From Symsagittifera roscoffensis (Eukaryota; Xenacoelomorpha; Acoela; Convolutidae): a stretch of DNA of 64,000 nt. The stretch is from the NCBI RefSeq assembly GCF_963678635.1, contig NC_087066.1, forward strand, positions 44,009,624-44,073,623, read 5' to 3'. Made by a program: the position numbers and the translations under genes. Every line of letters begins with the position of its first letter. Position 1 is the first letter of the stretch. Positions 9,367-19,718 of the stretch are shown piece by piece. The notes under the pieces were generated by a model, which worked only from the letters and a program-made list of their open reading frames with translations, was not told the DNA's origin and searched no databases.

Positions 9367-11980
9367 AGAAAGTCCAGATGATGATGAAATCTTTCCTTTT
9401 ATAGTAGATGCAACCACTGATAGAGGACAGCATATATTTTGCAAAAATTTACTATTAAATTTATTTGAACCCGGAATCAGTCCATGTAAAACAGAGTTCC
9501 CAGATGTAAAAATCAAAAGACAAATCATAGACCACTACTTAAAAGATATATGCAACATAACACAACAGTATGGAATCTACTCCATAGAATTCACCTCACC
9601 AAACCATAATAATAGAAAATATACAATTCAGACAGACGATCTTGATTTAGAATTTTCAAAAGTTTTTTCAGAATATATAAAAAGCATCCAATATCATAAC
9701 TCACAAAGAGCAAACTCCATATTCACCAATGAAGTTTTCGCAATAATATATAGTTATATTTCGATATTAGAAAACGAAATCCCAATAACAAATGTCTCAC
9801 CGACAGAAACATCTAAACATTTGAAAGTACGACATGAAATCACACTACTCTCTAGTTATTTAAACATCATTAAAGAAAATTTCACGAAAGACGACGTTTC
9901 ACAACATACAAAACACGATCTACAAAAAATTTTGGCATGGTTCATAATAGATTATTTCACACACAATATTGATTTAATTGCACAAGCAAGAAAAAATTTT
10001 AGACCCCAAAACTCGAACGATGATACCGCTATCACAGAACAATCAGATTATGTTTGGGACCCCGAATGGTCTCATCCCGCATTTATAAGCTTCCCACAAT
10101 CAATCTCAAGTCAAGCAATAAGTACGATATCTTACATAAGAGATTATGTGAAAGTAATACCATTAACCATTGATGCAACACCATTAAACTATAATACATT
10201 TTTGCCCGATACACAAAACAATAGTTTAAACTCTACAGTTATACACAATGAAAACCTCAATGGAACTAGGAATCTTACTCAACAAGATATCCAGACACCA
10301 TCACACTTCATAAATGAAGAAATTGTACACACAACAACTACACAACAAAGTATTTCACCAATACGCCCAAATTTAACAACACCAAGAAATACAAATCCTT
10401 CACAAACACAGGTAACCTTACAATCAACCGTTAAACCTTCGGTTGCTCCTAAATATTCACATATGGATTACCAAACATACAGACCCATGACAATACCATC
10501 AAAAACACGCAAAACATTCACTAGAAACAACTTTACAGACCATAATTATAATTATACACATCCATCAAAAACATATAACCAACCACAAAGAAATTTTAAC
10601 CAATATACAAGATCTCGAAATTGGGATAACCCAATGACCCAACCTAATTCAATAAATTTCCAAACAAATCCTCCACAGGATCACAGTGAAAATTACCCAT
10701 TTTTTCAACAAAATAAAAATAAAAAACAGACATCTTATCAAATGGATTATTTATCCTCAGATGATGATTTCTTACAACCAGATATATTTGCACCAAATAC
10801 TCAAGAATATCGTAGACAAGGAATACAGAGAACACGTACAAATCATAGAAATTTTTCTCCACAACCAATAGATGCACAACATCAACAACCAATTCAACAA
10901 CAAAATCTAATTAATACACAATCTTTTCAACCAATTCAACAACAAAATCCAATGACTGCACACTCGTATCAAGCATCACAAATGCAAAATGAAATACCAC
11001 TCCCATATTATCTCCAACAACATGAAATAACAAGAAACCAACTTTCAAATTTTTCTCAAATGCCAAATGCAGCAGAATCATTACAAATGACAATGAATCC
11101 ATACCTTATGGGTGGATCATCAATAACATCAAACAAACCTTTAATGGTTTTCACAGGAACAGACCCTGAATACTCTGTAGAAGATTATTTAAATGCAGTA
11201 ACAGCAAACCTGATTTTAAATATTGGACCTGAACCAATTAATACGCCACTACATCAAAATTGGATACATCGACGCACAGCGTTAATACAAACAACCTTAG
11301 ATGGCGCAGCCCAAAAATGGTTTTCAGTACTACCTCTAGAAATAAAATCAAACTGGAAAAGGTTTACACAGGAATTTTCAAAAATGTTTGACTCCGAAAG
11401 AAACAAACAACAACAAAGAGTTTTATGTAATGAAATTCGCAGATTACCAAACGAAACCATCAAGCAAATAGCAGTACGAATCGAAACACTAGTTCGAAAA
11501 GCATATTCATTAAATACACACGACTATAAAAACACAAAGATGACAGAAATCTTAATGATGACCTTAACACCACAATTAAGGAAAATAGCAATAAAAAAGA
11601 GAGCATCCCATCCTTCTTCAATTCGAGAACCCGATTTAGATTTTCGAAAACTAGTAGACAAATTAGAACAAGCAGAAATCACGATGAAACTAGAAGAAAC
11701 GGAAAATCTGAAATTACAATACGTTAACAGAATTGAAACGACTCCCACTAATATTAATAATATACAGGAATCAGAGACAGACCTCGTTGAAAAAATCACT
11801 GAAATACTCAATATTTACGAAAAGAACCCAAACTTTAAAGGCAAACCATCTTTCAAAAATGGTGTAATTATTGCCGACGATACGGACATAGTATTTCCGA
11901 ATGTAGACAAAAACAGCAAGACAATCAAAATAAACCTCAAAAATATAAAGAACCAAATAAATCATTCTATCAATACATGA
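9341..11980 (+). CDS. gag: Gag polyprotein
   Basis: 879 residues. The first ~260 are mixed and partly helical. Residues ~280-580 are low-complexity, rich in Gln, Asn, Pro and Thr, with a short duplicated QPIQQQNxxxxxSxQ block near 10880-10960. Residues ~590-790 look like a retrotransposon Gag capsid: AAQKWFSVLP, then NWKRFTQEFSKMF, then LPNETIKQIAVRIETLV. Gag packages the RNA and forms the particle. I see no CCHC zinc knuckle; an Arg/Asn-rich region at the start of Pol may take over RNA binding. The stop is TGA inside ATGA, whose ATG starts Pol (overlap 11977-11980), which points to termination-reinitiation rather than the common -1 frameshift. Confidence 0.88.
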   Translation: MSSTHTPGEESPDDDEIFPFIVDATTDRGQHIFCKNLLLNLFEPGISPCKTEFPDVKIKRQIIDHYLKDICNITQQYGIYSIEFTSPNHNNRKYTIQTDDLDLEFSKVFSEYIKSIQYHNSQRANSIFTNEVFAIIYSYISILENEIPITNVSPTETSKHLKVRHEITLLSSYLNIIKENFTKDDVSQHTKHDLQKILAWFIIDYFTHNIDLIAQARKNFRPQNSNDDTAITEQSDYVWDPEWSHPAFISFPQSISSQAISTISYIRDYVKVIPLTIDATPLNYNTFLPDTQNNSLNSTVIHNENLNGTRNLTQQDIQTPSHFINEEIVHTTTTQQSISPIRPNLTTPRNTNPSQTQVTLQSTVKPSVAPKYSHMDYQTYRPMTIPSKTRKTFTRNNFTDHNYNYTHPSKTYNQPQRNFNQYTRSRNWDNPMTQPNSINFQTNPPQDHSENYPFFQQNKNKKQTSYQMDYLSSDDDFLQPDIFAPNTQEYRRQGIQRTRTNHRNFSPQPIDAQHQQPIQQQNLINTQSFQPIQQQNPMTAHSYQASQMQNEIPLPYYLQQHEITRNQLSNFSQMPNAAESLQMTMNPYLMGGSSITSNKPLMVFTGTDPEYSVEDYLNAVTANLILNIGPEPINTPLHQNWIHRRTALIQTTLDGAAQKWFSVLPLEIKSNWKRFTQEFSKMFDSERNKQQQRVLCNEIRRLPNETIKQIAVRIETLVRKAYSLNTHDYKNTKMTEILMMTLTPQLRKIAIKKRASHPSSIREPDLDFRKLVDKLEQAEITMKLEETENLKLQYVNRIETTPTNINNIQESETDLVEKITEILNIYEKNPNFKGKPSFKNGVIIADDTDIVFPNVDKNSKTIKINLKNIKNQINHSINT

Positions 11981-14900
11981 AAAAAGATCAAAATCTACCG
12001 AACAAAACAGTCTACAGCAACAACAGTTCAGGAAAACCACTCCCGAACAATACAAATTATACAAGAAATCAATCACCATATAACTCAAGTTATAGAGGAA
12101 GATCACCAGAACGAAGAAACACGAATAATTCATCACAAAATAACTACAATAGACCAAATAGTCGAAATAACTACTCCAGATCACATTCAAATACACAACG
12201 ATTTGTTTCTAGATCTAATTCCCAATCAAGAAATAACTACTATCCAAACAACCAATCACGAAATTCATCATACAATAGGAATAGAAACTACTCCTATAAT
12301 CGAAATAGAAGTTATTCAAACAACCGAAACCAGAATTACCCGAACAATCAATCAAGGAATAACTCATATAATAGATCGAACTATAACAGACCAAACAATA
12401 ATTACCAAAACAGATCGCGAAATAATTCACAAAATCGACACTCAAGTTATAATAATCGTTATAGAAATTATTCCCAATCACCACACCGGAATAATAATAA
12501 CTATAATAATTCTAATAATCGCCACAGAAGTAGTACACCTAAACATCAAAGACAAATCAATCAAGTACAATCTAATCCAGAAACAACATCAGACCCTCCA
12601 GGTATTGATGACACAGTAACTGATACGTTACAACTCAATCAAATAAACTGTACATCATCAGATTCAGAAAGTGGTACTGAAAACACTCTTTCTATCAATA
12701 TGATAAAAGTCGAAAATGACTATGAATCTGTCATATATGAACAACCCTTTCCAACACACATATATGAAAATCAATCAGAATTTCTTCAAAATTATTACAC
12801 TACACCCATAAATTCCACACCAACGACGCAAGAAACAAATGAGATTAACACTACAAATCAAACCAATAAAAATACCAAAACAAAATGCTTGAATACAAAC
12901 CACATTTATCAAAATATACAAAAAGAACAACCCAAAGAAAAAATTTGGACAATACCATTTCTCTTAGAAAGCCCAAGAAATAAAGAATTTCAACCACCAG
13001 ACCTTGAAATAGATTTTTTAATTGATTCAGGAGCAGAATCAAACATAATAAACATCCCCACATGGAATGAAATAAAAACTTTACACCCAAAACTAACACC
13101 TCTTGAAACCTCCAGTAAGTTAGCAACAGCACAAGGATCAACATTGATAAACTACGGAAAAATCCAATTATTTCTCCTCCCCACCAGAACAATGGAGCAA
13201 AGCAAAATTTTAAATAAGCCATTTAAACAAATATTCCATATCACTGACATTAAATATAATATCATTGGAATACCATTTATTTCGAAGTATATACCAACAA
13301 TTAACATACTAAATAGTAAAATATTAATCAAAGATAAATATACAAAAACAAAAGAAACATCCTTAACATTTTTTCAAAGATTAAATAAACAACCACCATT
13401 CTTTTCAAAATTCTACCCGATATTTAACCAACAAAGAAAACACCTAAAACCACTATCAGGAAATATCTATAATTTTTCAATCAAACAAGTTCACCAATAT
13501 GATAAAGAACAAAACAAACAAAAATTTTATATGTCAGAATTTGAATTCAAACCTATTCACAAATTTTTCAAAATCACAATCTCATCCATAAAATATTTAA
13601 AAGATTCGAATTCCGATATCATTTCCTTACATGTCTATAACAACACACCTTACCAAGTAACATTACCTTTAGGACTTTTAGGATATTGTGAAACCAACGC
13701 TACAATATCACCAATACACGAAAAAGCCTATCGCGTAAATAATATACTCCAATTACTAGATATTTGCCAATCTACAATTCTTAATGAAGAATTATCTATA
13801 AATAATATAATAAGTAACGAAAACAGAAATACGGATTATTTCACAAAAACTCCATATTTCAAACCTACATTTAACATAAGTAACTACACAGAGGACCAAC
13901 AAAAATTTTTAACAATGTTTAATTTCCAACATTCACAAATAACACAAGACGAATTCGAAAAATTAGCCAAACAGCTAATTAAATATTCATCAGTCTATGC
14001 AACATCAAAATTCGATGTTGGAAAAATCAGTTCATCACTACATCTCCCGTTAAAACCAGACGCAGTTTTCAAAAAACAGAGAGCAAGTAAAGTACCAATT
14101 CACTTACATGATAAAGTAAACAGATTACTCGACATTTTAGAACAATACAACATTATATCACCAGTAAACAAAGAAGAACAACCAAAAGGCAACACATTTA
14201 TCAACCCTGTTATCATTCTAGCTAAAGGAGAATCATTAAAAATCGTTCTCGATGCTAGATACCTCAATTCACTCATAGATGAATCAAAATGTAATTGGCC
14301 CATTGAACCAATACAAGTTATTTTAACAAAAATAAACGGCAAATACTTTACAACCGCCGATATGAATAGTGCATACAATCAAATGCCACTAGATGAACAA
14401 TCACGACGTTTAACACAATTTGTTATCGGAAACCAACAATATGAATTCAACCGCTTATTCTATGGAATATCCATAGGACCAGCAGCATTTTCAGCTTTTA
14501 TGAGCAAAATTTTTAGACCACTAATACTCAAGAAAAACGCAATCACCTATTTAGACGATGTTTTTATGCAATCACAAACAAAAGACGAGATGTTCAATGT
14601 TTTAGAAAAATATCACCAAATACTTCAGAACGAAAATCTGAAGGCCGCCCCCGATAAATCACACTTCTTTTTGACAAGAGTTAAATTCTTAGGACATAAT
14701 ATAGAAAGAAAAACAATCACTCCATTGAAATCACGCATTGACGCTATTCAAAAACTTCAACCACCAACAAATAAAAAGAAAATCCAAGAATTTCTTGGAA
14801 TGTTAAACTTTTTAAGTAAATATGTTTATAAAATGCAATTATATCTACGACCATTTTATAACATCCTTAGACAACAAAATAATTTTGAATGGAACACAGA

Positions 14901-17562
14901 ACATCAAACACGATTTGAAGAAATAAAGAAACTTTTAACTGAACAAATTTCAAACACAATTCCAGATTCAAATCAACCATTTTATGCAATGTGCGATGCT
15001 TCGAACTTTGGCATCGGTGCAGCACTATTACAATCACATAATGGTACAAATAAAATGAACCTCATATCAGCAAATTCTCGATTATTCACTCAAGCAGAGC
15101 TACGACTCTCAACTCTAATGAGAGAATGTACAGCCATAATATATACACTGACAGAATATGAATTTCTGATACTTGGATCAAAACATCCAACAGTTCTATT
15201 CACAGACCATAAACCAATCATCTTTCTCTTTACACAAAAATCTAACCCAAACCACCGAGTTTACAGATTTCAACTAATTCTAATGAAATTTCCAAACTTA
15301 CATATAGTTTGGACTGCAGGAAAAAATCTTGCATTACCAGACACCTTAAGTCGAAATACACCACCTGAATTACTTACACGAAAAACAACAGTTGAAATAC
15401 CCAAAAACATAAAATTCTACCTTGCAGAAAACGAAACATCACCCCGATTGGAATGCAAATATGCAGTAAAAACTGATATTGAACAATCACAAATAAATAA
15501 TTTACAACATTTCCCACTTTATTTAGATTGTCAAAATAATCATTATGAAGTTGATCTACTTGGAACATCAACTTTCAAACCAATCCCATATTCTCAATGG
15601 ATAAAAAATAACACCCAACAAAAACGAACAAAACAACACCCGCCTAAAAAAGACCATTTTCCACTAATTGAAAAAGAAGATTTAACTGATAAAATAAATT
15701 TATCAGGACCACAAACAAACGATTCAAAATACACAATAAATCAAGTTTTTGACCTCCATGACCCACTTGATACAATACCCTTATCTAAATTAGAAATCGA
15801 AAACATTTTTCTCCCCCCAACAGAAACAATTACAATTTCAACACTGAAACAATATCAAAACCTTGACCCAGTAATTCGACAACTGAAATCATGGCACAAA
15901 TATAAAACTAAACCTATCAAAGCAGATTCAACCATTCTAGGAAACAAAACACTCCTCCGATACTTTCGCAAATTTAACAACACAACAATTAACGAAAATA
16001 CAGACCTTTTAGAGTATAACCAGAATGAATCTACAGTTCCCTGTCTCCCTTTAAGTATGATTCTTATAGCTTTTAATATTTCACATACACAAAATATTAA
16101 AGGACACTCTGGATCAGAAAAAACATATTCAAATTTTATACAAAATTTTTACTTCCCAAATGCACCAATTTGGATAAAAGTACTATGCAATGATTGTATA
16201 GTATGTCAACTAAATAAACCTTACCCAAATCAAAAACAAATAGCACAAAAACAAGATTTTAAAGGACAAAGTTTGTACTTTAATCATCGTATCTCATTTG
16301 ATACCAAAGGACCAATTTCACCCTCATCCGAAGGAAACTCCTACATTATGGTAATTGTTGACGCATTTACACATTATGTAGCACTTAACCCAGTACCACA
16401 TTGTAACGCTTATTACGCTTACACAACACTCTATGAACACTGGATAGCAAAATTCGGACTACCAGAAATTTTAGTTACAGACAACGGTACAGAATTCATA
16501 AATAATGAAATTATCACACTATGTCATTTATATAACATTAAACACAAACCACGTACATCTCATGCACCTTGGACAAACGGCTTAGTCGAAGGTATGAACC
16601 GTTCATTACAAGAATATCTTAGATGTATCATCAACGGAAATGATACAAAATATACCGAATGGTCAGCAGATGTAAAATTATTTCCCTTAGCGTATAATTC
16701 ACAAATTACGACAACTTTAGGAATATCACCATACGAAATGGTTTTTAACCAAAAGCCACGCAAACCAATAATGTTTACAGCAAATTCTCATAAAAACGCA
16801 CAAGGTTATTGTCAACCAAATAAAGACTCAATTTGTTATAACCTACCTTTACATACACACGATGAAGATCATTTTCATCACCCACAAATTCTTAAACTAG
16901 CCTCCGGTACACACACCGAATGGAGTCTAAATAGAGATAAAAAACACAATGAAATTTATCAAAAAATAACAAAAAAGTTATTACAAAGACAAAACATTAA
17001 TGAACAAATCAATTCACGTTTTACACCAGCCTCCGAATTAAAAATTGGAACATTTGTTTTAATACCTAATTTTAATACTCAAAAAGGAATTTCTAAAAAA
17101 TTACAACCCCTTCGAAAAGGACCATACCAAATAATTGCAAAACCCACTGATGTCACATATAAAATTACCGACTCAAACAAAAAAGAAATCGTTCAACATC
17201 GAAACAACCTATTACCTTATTACCCAAAAGAATACGCACTCCGCGAATTAACTCAATTATATTCTTTCACAGGATTAAAAATCATTCAAAATGAACCACA
17301 TCTGAAAAACACAGAACAAAATGATAACCCCACCGAAAATCAAAACACAAAACCAATCGCCACCAAAAACAATACACAAAACCATAAAGAATCCCCAAAA
17401 CAAAGAAAAAATAGAAAAATGACCGAACAAATAATACCCCAAGAACAAATCGACAAATCAGAAAATCGAAAAACAACAAGACTCCGAAATCAACCACGTA
17501 AAAACTATAAATTATTCATCCCCCAATCTAAAATTTTAAAGAAAGTGGAATTTCAAAAGTAA
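11977..17562 (+). CDS. pol: Pol polyprotein (PR-RT-RNase H-INT), Ty3/Gypsy type
   Basis: 1861 residues, intact. Residues 1-190 form an Asn/Arg/Ser/Tyr-rich repetitive region likely to bind RNA. The protease has DSGAES at about 350. RT has YLDDVF at about 858, with FYGISIGPAAF before it. RNase H has CDASNFGIGAALL at about 1005 and TDHKP later. Integrase has a zinc-binding H...H...CNDCIVC ending near 1410. Its catalytic triad is SFD at 1442, TDNGTEF at 1502 and LVEGMN at 1538, spaced D-59-D-35-E. A GPY/F-type motif (LRKGPYQII) lies near residue 1715, followed by a charged tail. Together these make cDNA and integrate it. All catalytic residues I could check are present, so the copy looks functional. 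Confidence 0.95.
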   Translation: MKKDQNLPNKTVYSNNSSGKPLPNNTNYTRNQSPYNSSYRGRSPERRNTNNSSQNNYNRPNSRNNYSRSHSNTQRFVSRSNSQSRNNYYPNNQSRNSSYNRNRNYSYNRNRSYSNNRNQNYPNNQSRNNSYNRSNYNRPNNNYQNRSRNNSQNRHSSYNNRYRNYSQSPHRNNNNYNNSNNRHRSSTPKHQRQINQVQSNPETTSDPPGIDDTVTDTLQLNQINCTSSDSESGTENTLSINMIKVENDYESVIYEQPFPTHIYENQSEFLQNYYTTPINSTPTTQETNEINTTNQTNKNTKTKCLNTNHIYQNIQKEQPKEKIWTIPFLLESPRNKEFQPPDLEIDFLIDSGAESNIINIPTWNEIKTLHPKLTPLETSSKLATAQGSTLINYGKIQLFLLPTRTMEQSKILNKPFKQIFHITDIKYNIIGIPFISKYIPTINILNSKILIKDKYTKTKETSLTFFQRLNKQPPFFSKFYPIFNQQRKHLKPLSGNIYNFSIKQVHQYDKEQNKQKFYMSEFEFKPIHKFFKITISSIKYLKDSNSDIISLHVYNNTPYQVTLPLGLLGYCETNATISPIHEKAYRVNNILQLLDICQSTILNEELSINNIISNENRNTDYFTKTPYFKPTFNISNYTEDQQKFLTMFNFQHSQITQDEFEKLAKQLIKYSSVYATSKFDVGKISSSLHLPLKPDAVFKKQRASKVPIHLHDKVNRLLDILEQYNIISPVNKEEQPKGNTFINPVIILAKGESLKIVLDARYLNSLIDESKCNWPIEPIQVILTKINGKYFTTADMNSAYNQMPLDEQSRRLTQFVIGNQQYEFNRLFYGISIGPAAFSAFMSKIFRPLILKKNAITYLDDVFMQSQTKDEMFNVLEKYHQILQNENLKAAPDKSHFFLTRVKFLGHNIERKTITPLKSRIDAIQKLQPPTNKKKIQEFLGMLNFLSKYVYKMQLYLRPFYNILRQQNNFEWNTEHQTRFEEIKKLLTEQISNTIPDSNQPFYAMCDASNFGIGAALLQSHNGTNKMNLISANSRLFTQAELRLSTLMRECTAIIYTLTEYEFLILGSKHPTVLFTDHKPIIFLFTQKSNPNHRVYRFQLILMKFPNLHIVWTAGKNLALPDTLSRNTPPELLTRKTTVEIPKNIKFYLAENETSPRLECKYAVKTDIEQSQINNLQHFPLYLDCQNNHYEVDLLGTSTFKPIPYSQWIKNNTQQKRTKQHPPKKDHFPLIEKEDLTDKINLSGPQTNDSKYTINQVFDLHDPLDTIPLSKLEIENIFLPPTETITISTLKQYQNLDPVIRQLKSWHKYKTKPIKADSTILGNKTLLRYFRKFNNTTINENTDLLEYNQNESTVPCLPLSMILIAFNISHTQNIKGHSGSEKTYSNFIQNFYFPNAPIWIKVLCNDCIVCQLNKPYPNQKQIAQKQDFKGQSLYFNHRISFDTKGPISPSSEGNSYIMVIVDAFTHYVALNPVPHCNAYYAYTTLYEHWIAKFGLPEILVTDNGTEFINNEIITLCHLYNIKHKPRTSHAPWTNGLVEGMNRSLQEYLRCIINGNDTKYTEWSADVKLFPLAYNSQITTTLGISPYEMVFNQKPRKPIMFTANSHKNAQGYCQPNKDSICYNLPLHTHDEDHFHHPQILKLASGTHTEWSLNRDKKHNEIYQKITKKLLQRQNINEQINSRFTPASELKIGTFVLIPNFNTQKGISKKLQPLRKGPYQIIAKPTDVTYKITDSNKKEIVQHRNNLLPYYPKEYALRELTQLYSFTGLKIIQNEPHLKNTEQNDNPTENQNTKPIATKNNTQNHKESPKQRKNRKMTEQIIPQEQIDKSENRKTTRLRNQPRKNYKLFIPQSKILKKVEFQK

Positions 17563-18160
17563 TTTTAACATTATACTTCACTATCTTGAAACCTTCGAAA
17601 CACTTTTCATTTACATTTTTCAAAATAACATGCTGACAAGTACGTAATAATTCTAGTTCAAAATAGACCAATAGGATTCATCCAATCCGTCACTTTCTCT
17701 AACTCAAACTAAGACCAATTAGACGAATCATATAGAACTCCAAGCACATCTATAACTATAACTTTACGACCTCCAGGTCAAAAATAAGCAAACCACTCCA
17801 ACTTGACAACTAAAATAAATATCACCATAATACCATACCCCTCCCTTATCTAATAACCCAAAGATCAACAATATTTCCCCAACTCAGACCACGAATACCC
17901 CCAAAACAAATTTGTTAACTTAGCCTAAAGTAACAAAATGAACATTTTAATTAGCCTAAAGTATAAAAATCTCACCATACCCCGGATCATTTGACAAACA
18001 AAAATAAAGAAAAAGACGACCTCCCAATCACCATGAAAATTGCCCCCAACAATTTTTTACAAAACTCAACCCACTTGTCAAAAAACTAATAAATAATCCG
18101 ACCACACTAGAAAATCGCCTCGAACAACAAAAAATATTCGACCAAGAGATCATTTCTTAA
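17563..18160 (+). other. Non-coding interval after Pol
   Basis: About 600 bp, C/A-rich, with no open frame of note. TTAGCCTAAAGTA occurs twice near 17920-17965. It may hold the promoter, branch point or splice signals for the downstream genes, but none is clear. Confidence 0.4.
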
Positions 18161-18391
18161 ATGCTCTTCTCTCAATCAGTTACTCAAATACTCATAAATT
18201 TTAAACATTTTTTTACAATATTTGAAACCTTTATAATATTTCTTTTTGATATACTTGAATCTTTTCTAATAATCCTAATCATTTTTTGTAACATTTTTAT
18301 AATTTTCTACACTATACTCGAACTATTCCTCCAACTTTCCAAAACCCTTGATTACATCCACAGGTACGATTCATATAACTTGTCTAAATGA
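18161..18391 (+). CDS. Small membrane protein 1 (76 aa)
   Basis: After a short N-terminus (MLFSQSVTQILINFKHF) the protein is almost all Phe, Ile and Leu from residue ~18 to ~60, enough for one long or two short membrane passes. A polar tail follows (RYDSYNLSK). I know no homologue. The stop is TGA within ATGA, and the overlapping ATG opens the next small ORF. Size and hydrophobicity recall viral small membrane proteins, but function is unknown. A possible donor (CAG|GTACG) sits near 18361-18366. AT-rich DNA favours Phe/Ile codons, so chance cannot be excluded; the ATGA link and the second membrane ORF argue for reality. Confidence 0.5.
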   Translation: MLFSQSVTQILINFKHFFTIFETFIIFLFDILESFLIILIIFCNIFIIFYTILELFLQLSKTLDYIHRYDSYNLSK

Positions 18392-18576
18392 TACGAAAAA
18401 TTTTCAGTAGAACTGATATTTTTTTATTGTTTGTAATTTTCATAGCATTCTTATCATCCCTCATTTTGACAATATGTAAATGTATAAAGAAAGCAATCTT
18501 CACATTTGCCCTAGCAACAATCCTTCTAATTCTTTTTTTGGAAGAATATTATAATAAACATAAACCTTCCCACTAA
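18388..18576 (+). CDS. Small membrane protein 2 (62 aa)
   Basis: Starts at the ATG of an ATGA overlap with the previous ORF. A basic start (MIRKIFSRTD) is followed by a hydrophobic segment at residues ~11-30, a KCIKK linker, and a second hydrophobic segment ~35-52, then a polar tail. This fits a two-pass hairpin membrane protein. No family is recognised. A perfect TTTTCAG acceptor-like sequence lies inside it at 18401-18407, so in a spliced mRNA this frame would be removed. It ends six bases before the large ATG-less frame opens. Confidence 0.48.
   Translation: MIRKIFSRTDIFLLFVIFIAFLSSLILTICKCIKKAIFTFALATILLILFLEEYYNKHKPSH
18401..18407 (+). promoter_or_regulatory. Candidate 3' splice site TTTTCAG
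   Basis: The sequence AATTTTCAG|T is a strong acceptor. Joined to one of the leader donors it would produce an mRNA whose first long open frames are the ATG-less frame and the envelope gene. Weaker acceptors (CAACAG ending at 18617, GTCAG ending at 18629) lie inside the ATG-less frame. Confidence 0.35.
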
Positions 18577-18581
18577 AGTAA

Positions 18582-19718
18582 CAATTCAAAAATCCATCAA
18601 AAACTGCTACCCAACAGTCACAAAGTCAGTCTTCACCGACATCATCCCAAGATAACCAAACACCACCTTCAATTACTCAAAATCCTCAAACATCTACACG
18701 AATTTCTTTTCAAGACAATCCATACACTTTTGAAGAACGACATGCTCGTTTATCAGAACCACTAGAACCAGTTCAACGACAAGCACCTCTAAGCGAACCA
18801 ACATATAACCTATACCCAACACTACCACAAGAACTAAGTAGAATAAGAAATCCTAGTCAAAACCAAAATACAGTCGAAATAAATAGACAAATTATACATC
18901 CTCGACGAAACAGAAATTTTCAAACTCCCCGAGTTCATTTTGATATACCTCAATCCCCATCACAAAACACTCCAGAAAACCCCATTGGTATATTACCAGA
19001 AACCCCTACGCTTCTTTCACAACGTAGCACCTCAAGCCTACCATCAGATTACTTAGGTTCAACACCAACATCTGAACAAATACGTGAAAATCCCTTTAAC
19101 CCCCCATACCAGGCATCACGACTACCATATTGGACAACACATTCATTTAAACAAGGTGAATTAAATTTAGTCAATAATCCAATAGATATTTCTACGGATA
19201 CAACAACATCCTCATCACTACCAGAAACATTATCACTACCATCAACACCATCAATAAGCCAGATTTCACCACCACCTTGTAACTTAAATTTTCCAAATAA
19301 TCTCGACGCCAGATATCGAGAACAATCATCAATAAATATTCCTTTAAGACTAAATTGGAATACATTTACAGCACCTCCACCATTATTTGGACAACATCAA
19401 GAAAGTAACCGCCTTCATAACTGGGCACTTAATAGATTACAATATCGCCAAGATATTCACAACGATATCCGTGATCACAATATTCAAATACTCCAACAAA
19501 ACAGTTTACAATTAAAATTTGAAATCACAGTTAAGTTAAATAATATTACCCAACATCCCTACCCATTAAACCCACCTAACATAACAGCTCAATCACTACC
19601 ACCACCGTTTATAACTACTGAAGTAATATACAAATACGACAGATATACCAAAAACACAATTGGCTACATTACATTTTATAATCCATACTCAGGATTATCA
19701 TACACATGTATATTCTAA
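18582..19718 (+). CDS. 378-codon open frame with no ATG, unknown protein
   Basis: Between a TAA at 18579-18581 and a TAA at 19716-19718 one frame stays open for 378 codons and contains no Met codon. The first ~230 residues are rich in Ser, Pro, Thr, Gln and Asn (disordered). The last ~140 are more balanced and folded-looking, with LRLNWNTFTAPPPLFGQ and LKFEITVKLNNITQ, ending TFYNPYSGLSYTCIF. Codon style matches the element. Across the whole 1.1 kb only one ATG occurs in any forward frame (18742), opening a 7-codon ORF. Its end overlaps the envelope ATG by 13 nt. It must start by splicing from an upstream exon, by frameshift, or at a non-AUG codon. I recognise no family. Confidence 0.7.
   Translation, partial: QFKNPSKTATQQSQSQSSPTSSQDNQTPPSITQNPQTSTRISFQDNPYTFEERHARLSEPLEPVQRQAPLSEPTYNLYPTLPQELSRIRNPSQNQNTVEINRQIIHPRRNRNFQTPRVHFDIPQSPSQNTPENPIGILPETPTLLSQRSTSSLPSDYLGSTPTSEQIRENPFNPPYQASRLPYWTTHSFKQGELNLVNNPIDISTDTTTSSSLPETLSLPSTPSISQISPPPCNLNFPNNLDARYREQSSINIPLRLNWNTFTAPPPLFGQHQESNRLHNWALNRLQYRQDIHNDIRDHNIQILQQNSLQLKFEITVKLNNITQHPYPLNPPNITAQSLPPPFITTEVIYKYDRYTKNTIGYITFYNPYSGLSYTCIF

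Noticed and set aside
12203-12619. 138-codon open frame overlapping the start of Pol
   Set aside because: It is produced by the repetitive Asn/Arg codons of Pol read in another frame; its Ile/Thr-rich translation has no independent sign of function.
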